A stretch of DNA of 64,000 nucleotides from Watersipora subatra (taxonomy: Eukaryota; Bryozoa; Gymnolaemata; Cheilostomatida; Watersiporidae). Position 1 is the stretch's first letter. The number at the start of each line of letters is the position of its first letter. Positions 56,803-64,000 of this stretch are shown in pieces. The notes under the pieces are model-generated. The model was not told where the DNA came from and did no database searches. It worked only from the letters and a program-made list of their open reading frames with translations. The stretch spans positions 18,632,182 through 18,696,181 of the forward strand of contig NC_088711.1 in assembly GCF_963576615.1 (NCBI RefSeq). Reading direction: 5' to 3'. Position numbers and translations under genes: made by a program.

Positions 56803-59800
56803 TGTTTGTCATAAATGTGATACCAGCTCACTCCTTCAGACGCTAACCCTTTGAAAGCCTCGCCAACCAGGTAAGCTTTCAGGGTAATTATGTACTTACA
56901 CTTTAGTCAAATCATGGGATAAATTCAACAGCCATCCGCAATTATGTTTAAAATTCAAGAATTATCATCTCTTGATTTTTTAGATTATTCAGTGACAAGA
57001 TACAACAATTCTTTAAGATAACCACAAAAGATATACTTAGTGGATGTATCTGACAAGTAGGCAAAATACGCTATAACTATAGGTATTACAAATACTATTA
57101 TATACAAAATTATATATAAACAATTCTTATTTTTGACATAAAATTTATATATATTGTATTTTTGTATCTACTTGATATATACAAATTGTAATGACGTTCA
57201 GACTATAACTCAGGTAGATACACGAGTGACAAACATCACCTTCATTCTCTCTACTGGTTCAATGGTACCTACATTTGCTCTTCTGGTTCAATGCTGCATT
57301 TTGAAAAATAATACTGTCAAAGTTAACTAGAAAGCTTAAATATGAAGTGCCACTTTATTTTTGAAATACTTTAGAAATTTTGTATTACTTAACAAATTGA
57401 AAGACATACTAGAGGCAATACAAGAATTAACAGGTTTGAGGTAGGTTTCAGTTTTAACTAACATCAGTTGGCTGTAGAAGAAATTAGCAGTTTCAAATCT
57501 TACTTCAAGAACGGTAGGTGTAAACATTAACAGTAAATTTTAAAGCTTAAAGAAACCGCTTTACCTTATACCAAGCACCAGCACCTTGTCTGTTAATATT
57601 ATAGAACAGATTTATGCAAAAATATCTTCTTCTTTCAATACTCATAAACCACTTTACTATTTTCTGTTCTGTTTCTTTTGTGGTCTAATTTGCTTTAAAC
57701 GGGATTGATGAGTTTAAATAAAGTTAATATTTATCTGTCTACCTATTTATTTATTCATCTAGCTATCTATGTAAGTCATGTCACCAGCATGTCAACCTTT
57801 TTAGCAAACAGAATTTCACCAGGCTGATATTATAAGCAATATTGATCTATTGTCGAAATATAACTCAATTGATTTATATGCAGTGTCTGAGCAAAATATC
57901 AAGTAAGTTGATTAGATAACTTCTGAAATAGGATTGATTTTACGACAGAACACTGTCTGCTTATAGACAAAATCAAAAATTAAAAAAAATTTCTGAATAG
58001 ACATGTGCATTCCATATCAATGAGAAATGTTATGTAGTCTTATATAAAGCATAATCAAATAAACCATGCAGTAGTCACAGCAAACTGTGTTATATGTTCA
58101 TAAACAACACAAAACTGCTAGCAACATACAAGACAATTATTAGAAACAAAAGCAAAGGTGAATATTCATAAAACTATATCTACATCCACATGTACTAGAC
58201 GTACACAGCTAAGCTTAGAATCTGTGTCAGAAACATTTCTTTTGTGTAGATACCCAAGTTCACATAGGCTCCTTAAAGTTGTTAGATTATACTGTATAAT
58301 CCAAACTTTCATCATTAACAAGGAGAAATTCTTACTAAGATCAATGTCTTTCTGTTCTACCTCAATCTTCACGACTACTTGTGTGAGTGTATTAGCCTGC
58401 TTGCTAGTGAGTTTCCAGTTTGTTTCTGAACCAAACAAGCCGCTAGTGAAGCTGCCTGAGCTACATACATGTTAGAAGAGTTGTGAACAGGCGTCAGGTG
58501 GGTTGGCAATCAATTTTAAATAAATTGCAGCCAAGTATCATGCGCTTGCTGAGTGGATACATTTTATACGTGACCGATGGGTATCTGTTGATTAGGTGGA
58601 TGTCAGTTTAGAAAAAAATTGATGCTAGACGAATGAGAGATTAGTGACAGATGAGTGACAGACGAATGTCTAGTGACTGACAGATGAGGGAGAAATGAGT
58701 GACACACGAATGTCAGATTAGTAGCAGGTGAGCTTCAAAAGCATTGCAGCTGAGTTTTAGATAAATTGAGAGCCGACAGTTTTCAAGACGAAAAGGCTTT
58801 CAAACAAAAACCCAGCAAGTGTGTTAGAAATGCAGTAATAATAATTACATTTTGACCGATATGCTTTAGTTATAATGTTGCTTTAGTCAACCACCAATCA
58901 GAGCTTCAACTTTGTATGGTCCACTTATTTCAACTGAATACCAGTTTGTAAACAACAAACTAAATGCTTGTGAAGTTGTCTTTACCCTATCCTGGGTGAA
59001 GGCAACTTCACAAGCCTTGTGAGGTTGATTCTAGCATATCTGGTCATTTGTGTTTGGCATGTCATAAACAATCTTTAAAATAGACTAGTAAGCCAAGTTA
59101 AGATATGACATAACCAGGTGAGCGTCTTATAACATATTAGAAAAATATGCCATCTTTAATTTTTATCAAAAAATAATTTATTTAATTTTATGGTTCTTGT
59201 ATCGCATAATTTGGAAAAACATTTATCTTTGAAATGAAATTATTGCCAATAAAGCAGTATAATATAATTGTAGATTATCTAAATTGCTGTGACAGTCGAA
59301 CATGACTACACAGGCTAGTGCGATAGCCGTTGTGTGGAAATTGTAAAACATTTTTTTAAACTAACGGCCTTAATTTAGAGCTATTTGACACCAAATTGAA
59401 TCAGACAACTTGCCGGTTTGAATGTTACGGTAAATGCTCATGTACAAAAAAAAACACATTTACACATCTAAATCGATGTTAGCAAATAACTATCTAACAA
59501 ATATTTTGTTTAGCTATAGCGTGAGCACCTATGTATACCGTTTTCATAAAATTTTGGTTTTTATCAACGCTTGCTATTTTATGGACAAAGAAGCAATTTG
59601 TAAAATTTTGTTAATATTTTACACTTATCGCATTACTTTTTGTTATAATTATGTTACTGCAGCAAGCACATTGACACCAAAAAGCACTGTTATTCATTTC
59701 AGCATTATATGGCATTTTGCAGTTTGATGAAGGTAATATGCACACAATGCAGAGTTTCTGATAAAATTTCATTGTATTCAAGAAAAAACAAAGCATTTTA

Positions 59801-60100
59801 AAAGCGAAAATTTACATTATAAAGAATATAGATAATTATTGTAAATGCTACGCATAAATGATAGTTGGAGCCAAAAAGCTGTATGCAGTGTACTGCTAGC
59901 AGGTGTTCCGTTTAAACAATTCACATCAATAACTAGGGCTAAAATCAGCGAGTTTAAAATAGAAGCAATCACCATATTGGAAGTACTTAAAAATGGATCT
60001 TCATGTCAACTAAACTTCAAGTACATTGAATGTGGGGTCTTAGCTAAATTTAGTTGATAAACTTTAGCAAAGCACAAACAACCAGCGAGTAGCTTGAGAT
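56803..60100. other. Spacer between the two WTNGDPK paralogues
   Basis: The promoter of the intact gene should lie just right of 56802. No recognised gene. Contains loosely tandem GATGAGTGACAGACGAATG words at 58620-58740, a long hairpin at 58966-59015 and an AATAAA-containing repeat at about 59150-59280 shared with 61.98-62.2 kb. The frames at 58158-58475 and 59434-59727 have no recognisable domain. Confidence 0.45.
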
Positions 60101-60149
60101 CCATCTTACTCAATGGTGTGGAACAGAAGTTCACCACTCCGTCTGTTTC

Positions 60150-61701
60150 TTGTTAAAGTTTAGTTTCGGGTATCTTAACATCTTGGGATTGTTGCTCTCT
60201 TTGTGCTTTCTCATCTTCTAGTTTCTCTCTGGTAGCGTTCACAACTTCCTTCACCCAAGCTCTGGGATCACGCTGTACATTTTTTCTTGAAGATTTGTTT
60301 TTCTTTCGTTGCTCATTTTGCGGCATATCACCGGCTGCGTCTTCACTTTCGATAGAACTGTTTGTATCTTCATTATGTTCTGATTCGGCAATAGTCTCGA
60401 ACTTGGTTGGTGATCTTTTGTAAAAGAGGTAAGAAGTAGATTAGTTGAGATAGTAAGATACTTTGTAGTCTGAGAGCTGGAGAAGAAATTGTGACGGTTT
60501 GTTCATTTGCTTCACAGTCGGAGACTGGCACTTTGCTGTCTGATAATGATCTTCTTCTTGTATTTCTTCTTGATAATCTTTCTTTGCTCTTTGTCATCTC
60601 CGCTGCCTACATTGCCTCCAAGCTAAGTAACAACTCTTCGTGCTGTCTCAAAACTTCCTCTATCACCTCTTTAGTTAAATCTAGTCTGTCGTTTGCATTA
60701 GAGTTAAGAGCAACCTCGTACCGTCTCCTTACTGCTTTGAGCTTTTCCTTTATTTCTTTCAACTTGTCTGGTGTCTCAGAAGGTATTACTAAAAGTTTTG
60801 TTTCCATTGTTGGTGGGATTGGACGATCCGCTACCAGCTTAAAGGCTCCTAAAGCCATGTGCGGACGGCAAAAATTTCGTTTATTTCAGGGGCAAATTTA
60901 CGAATATGCGTTTGCCTCCTTCGTTTAACGATGTATAAGATACTTTTAGGGTCACCATTGGTCCAGGTTCCTTTATATAGATATGTAGTCTCTCTTTCTG
61001 CATAATCACTAAACTTATCTTGAAATGATGCAGTCACACTCTCCAAAGATACTCTGCCATCAGGCATTGTTTCTTCTCCATCAACAATGATTTCCTTCAC
61101 ATCTGTTACGAAACCGGTCCTTGCACTGAGAGTTCGTTGATAACACTTATTAATATGAATTCGAAACTGCTTACACTCAACTTTTATATTATTAACATAC
61201 TGCGAATTTTGTATATTTGAAACTGCAGGGTCGGCGAAAATAAGCTCTTGTATGAAAATTGAGTACATAGTTGCAGCGATAATGAACGCACCCAAGCAGA
61301 GCTCAGGGGTTTTATTTCTTAATAAGATAAGGCAACAGTAAAGATCTGTCATAGCTCTCGTGGCCAGCAAATCATGCAGCCTTATTTTGGTGACATCTTT
61401 CTCAAATTTTGCTGGAATCTACGCCTTCAAAAATCACCCAGAAAGTTCACTAAATGCTTCATTCACTACCTCCACACAACAAAGAACTATAGATTGATTT
61501 AAAACAGCTTCGACAGTCGGGAGATAGCGGCCAAAATAGTTGGGGATTGGACCTTCTCCACTCCAAAGGATCTTTCAAAAATGTAAATTCCTTCTCCCAG
61601 ACAAAGTCTTCCCAGCATAGTTTCGGCGATTTTGGAAGCTGAAAATGGATTTGTATATACCTCCTCTTTCTCTTTGTTTGATTTCTGTCCTTCATCTAAA
61701 C
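60150..61701 (-). pseudogene. Broken paralogue of the WTNGDPK gene
   Basis: After the same intron position (acceptor TTCTAG, then GLDEGQKSNKEKEE) it encodes the same domain: LGRLCLGEGIYIFERSFG, ELCLGAFIIAATMYSIFIQE, ECKQFRIHINKCYQRT and GTWTNGDPKS, then MALGAFKLVADRPIPP and a charged helical stretch (LKAVRRRYEVALNSNANDR). It needs a frame change near 61540, contains two in-frame stops near 61435 and 61420 and shifts again near 60870. It has no LEPH array. Its tail (MTKSKERLSRRNTRRRS, about 60590) is basic. The counterpart of exon 1 was not found. Splicing around these defects is possible, but the stops lie inside the conserved core, so a pseudogene is most likely. Confidence 0.75.
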
Positions 61702-62494
61702 CTAGAACAACACGAATAGAGCTGAAAACGGAGTGAATGATTTTGCATGACACAGATAAAGAAATGAGGCAGTCCAAATAATTTCATTTTATTTATTCTG
61801 CATTTATTATGCATCTACTCAAATTCTTGTATGTTCCAGACTAAAATTTAGATTATTACAAAGTTTTTAAACTAGAGCAATCTGTGAGTAATATTATTAT
61901 AGTGAGTATATTAATATTAATAAGTGTTAGATTAAATTAGTGATTTCAGTTAGAATAAGTTAATAAAACAATAACATTTCTTGTTGTTTCATGATTCTTG
62001 TATGACATAATTTGGAAAGCATTTGGTTGAAATAAAATTATTGTCAATAAAGCATATATATAGCCTATATGCTAGTAATATATATGCATATATTTTTGTT
62101 TTTGTCTAGCATTTCTTTTTGTTTTATGATTTTTGTATAGCATAATTTAAAAAACATATTTTTGAAATAAAATAATTGCCAATAAAGCATATATATTATA
62201 TATATAATATATATATATGATATATGTATATATGATATATGTATATATAATATATATGTATACATAATACATGTATATATATAAAAACCATAGCTCCAGT
62301 TTTTCACATTTCACTGTATCCCTTGCACATTGCCAAACAAGATAACAAAAGGTTAAATGAAAAGATTGAAAAGAGAAGATTGAAAACGGCTATTGAAGCT
62401 TTGAAGCTTTTGTGACAATCAAGAGTGTGGGTTAACATTTGAAAAATATTTTCAATCCTTTCAATAGAAATGATATAGATTGTCATGAGTAATT
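61702..62494. other. AT-rich region with duplicated 115-bp repeat
   Basis: Two tandem copies at about 61975-62070 and 62095-62190 share TTCTTGTATGACATAATTTGGA-like and ATTGCCAATAAAGCATATATA words, and a third copy is at about 59170-59280. A TA-rich microsatellite follows (about 62180-62285). Confidence 0.6.
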
Positions 62495-62495
62495 A

Positions 62496-63833
62496 CCGTA
62501 AAACCTCTAATTGAATGCCATGGCACTCTATTTTTCAAGGGTTTCTCTTTAGTGGCGGTCAATTAGAGATGGCACTCCAATAGAGGCTAGCGTTGTAGTT
62601 TTCAAATGGCGCGTCAGAATTTTGGGAAGATAAATTTCGCCCTTTATCGGGTGACGATTATGTCACCTATATTTTGCCCTCTTTTTTGTCAGAAAAGCGA
62701 CATTAACCCTTTTGGATGGTATATATCTGCTAACTCACCTCTAACTTGTCAAAGATCTTTATATAAATATGCATTGGGAAGCTGAAAAATATCTTTACCA
62801 GTTGATATCTATTGCTTGCAATTAACCTGCGACGATATTATAGCCTGTGTCCTGCTTTGCAATTTGTTGAAGCTTTCAATTTTTATTTCATTCAAAGTTT
62901 GAAGACATATTTTTATTTGGTATTTATATTTAGCAATGTTGAATAAGAGCTCATTGCACTTAGTAATATGTTTGCTACAGTTTACTGCCAGAACCGGCTT
63001 TTTATGTGCAATAGAAGAGGAGTGATGAGCGTTGATTTATTGTAAACCGTATTAAGATAACCCAAAGATATTATTAATTAAATAATACGCTATAAGTCGG
63101 CAAATTTATAAGTTATATTATGATAATCAATCAAATCTTAAAAACATATACGTATATTCATAAACAACTGACATAAACGAGCCATACCTATATTACCTGC
63201 AGAAACAATATTAATGTTAACGTTTTTAAAATGAAAAAATATTTGCATCGTCTGCTCGAATAGCTGTGTTCTGGCTGTTGCTTTCGATAGAATGAACACT
63301 TCTACACTGCTAAACTAGGCAATATTAGAGTCCAAACAATTTTGGCAGAGCAATATACATCTACACGTGGCACTTAGCACAAACACAATAAGTAAAGTTT
63401 AGCTCGCTAAATACAACCTTGACCTTGAAACTAGTCGTTCATTTACCACCATAACTGTAAACCGTTTTTATATGCATCTACTTTGAAGTACATGTATCAA
63501 GACCTGGTTAAACAAGGAACTACTATTAACCTGAAACAGTTATTAATTATTTCTATGGTGATGCTTTCAAAATTTTAATGAAAAAAAAGAAAAGCTCTAG
63601 AGTTGGACAACGAAAGAATTAATTGTTATTGGTATAAACGATTCCTTATTAATAAGATTTTGTGGACACTTTTTTATTGATCAGTTGGTATTATGAGTTT
63701 GTAAAGATCAAAGATTGTCAAAGTGGTGGCCAAATAGAGGTGGCGTTCAATTAGAGAGTGGCGCTCTATTTTTTCAACCCTTCTCTCAGGGTGGCGGTCA
63801 AATAGAGGTGGTGTTCAAATAGAGGTTTCACGG
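62496..63833. mobile_element. Non-autonomous TA-flanked element, Tigger/pogo style
   Basis: Left end CCGTAAAACCTCTAATTGAA, right end inverted CCGTGAAACCTCTATTTGAA, each flanked by TA (62494-62495, 63834-63835). The subterminal words GTGGCGGTCAAATAGAGGTGG repeat several times within each end. The 1338-bp body has no transposase ORF. TA duplication and GAAACCTCTATTTGAA-type ends are characteristic of Tc1/mariner-Tigger relatives. Confidence 0.75.
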
Positions 63834-64000
63834 TATACTCCATTAAATATACTATCATCATTTTTTGGAGATAAAACTGGCAACATAACAAAAATTTAAT
63901 AAAATCAATAAGCCATTAGATCTAGCTTATACTTTATACTAGCTCAACAACTTCTCTAAAATTAATATGCGAATGCTTTGGACTCTCAACAGCATTTGCT

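Noticed and set aside
58158..59727. Frames at 58.16-58.48 and 59.43-59.73 kb as small genes
   Set aside because: AT-rich, no recognised motif, no convincing splice or paralogue support.

Overview
This is nuclear DNA from an animal. It is AT-rich, has large GT-AG introns, polyadenylation signals and small genes scattered among transposable elements; no bacterial or organellar gene organisation is visible. Protein resemblances (invertebrate-type cystinosin, a Kolobok-type transposase, an R4-like endonuclease retrotransposon) fit a marine invertebrate, probably a lophotrochozoan. The TTAA-ended repeat beginning TTAAAGGTTGACTTGCAA recalls bryozoan sequence I have seen, but that species-level guess is weak.

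Host genes, left to right. (1) The last coding exon of TMEM115, a Golgi membrane protein, on + (6648-6858), with a poly(A) signal at 7224. (2) Cystinosin (CTNS), the lysosomal cystine/proton symporter, on + (10615 to at least 39505). It is assembled here from nine exons whose splice phases all agree; the last exon or exons are not resolved. (3) On the minus strand, an unrecognised two-exon gene of about 874 residues (56802-53003) with an N-terminal helical domain carrying a WTNGDPK motif, a long LEPH tetrapeptide array and a basic tail. (4) Upstream of it, a frameshifted and stop-containing paralogue of the same domain (61701 to about 60150). A 5S-rRNA-like fragment lies at about 51.82 kb.

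Most of the rest is mobile or repetitive DNA, often nested. 0-2.45 kb: a foldback element with an 8-bp-TSD hAT-like insertion full of a 30-bp minisatellite. CTNS intron 2 (11-19 kb): a TTAA-flanked transposon hosting both a minisatellite insertion and an R4-like retrotransposon placed in a TA microsatellite; an inverted copy in intron 5 (24.15-26.63 kb) keeps both empty sites. CTNS intron 3 holds 80 units of a 48-bp minisatellite with 480-bp higher-order structure. Intron 5 also holds a 4.2-kb Kolobok element with a decayed transposase on + and a small complete two-exon ORF on minus resembling the P2X7 ballast domain. 40.77-41.80 kb: a hAT-type element with a perfect 8-bp TSD. 45.1-49.85 kb (minus): a decayed Ty3/gypsy gag-pol remnant split by a TTAA MITE. 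50.07-51.18 kb: a foldback element containing a second TIR element with a 7-bp TSD. 62.5-63.83 kb: a TA-flanked, Tigger/pogo-style non-coding element.

The host genes do not form an operon or pathway. The main interest lies in the nested elements, which give relative insertion order and precise empty sites, in the Kolobok two-gene layout, and in the tandem gene pair of unknown family with a Leu-Glu-Pro-His array whose DNA variation is almost wholly synonymous.
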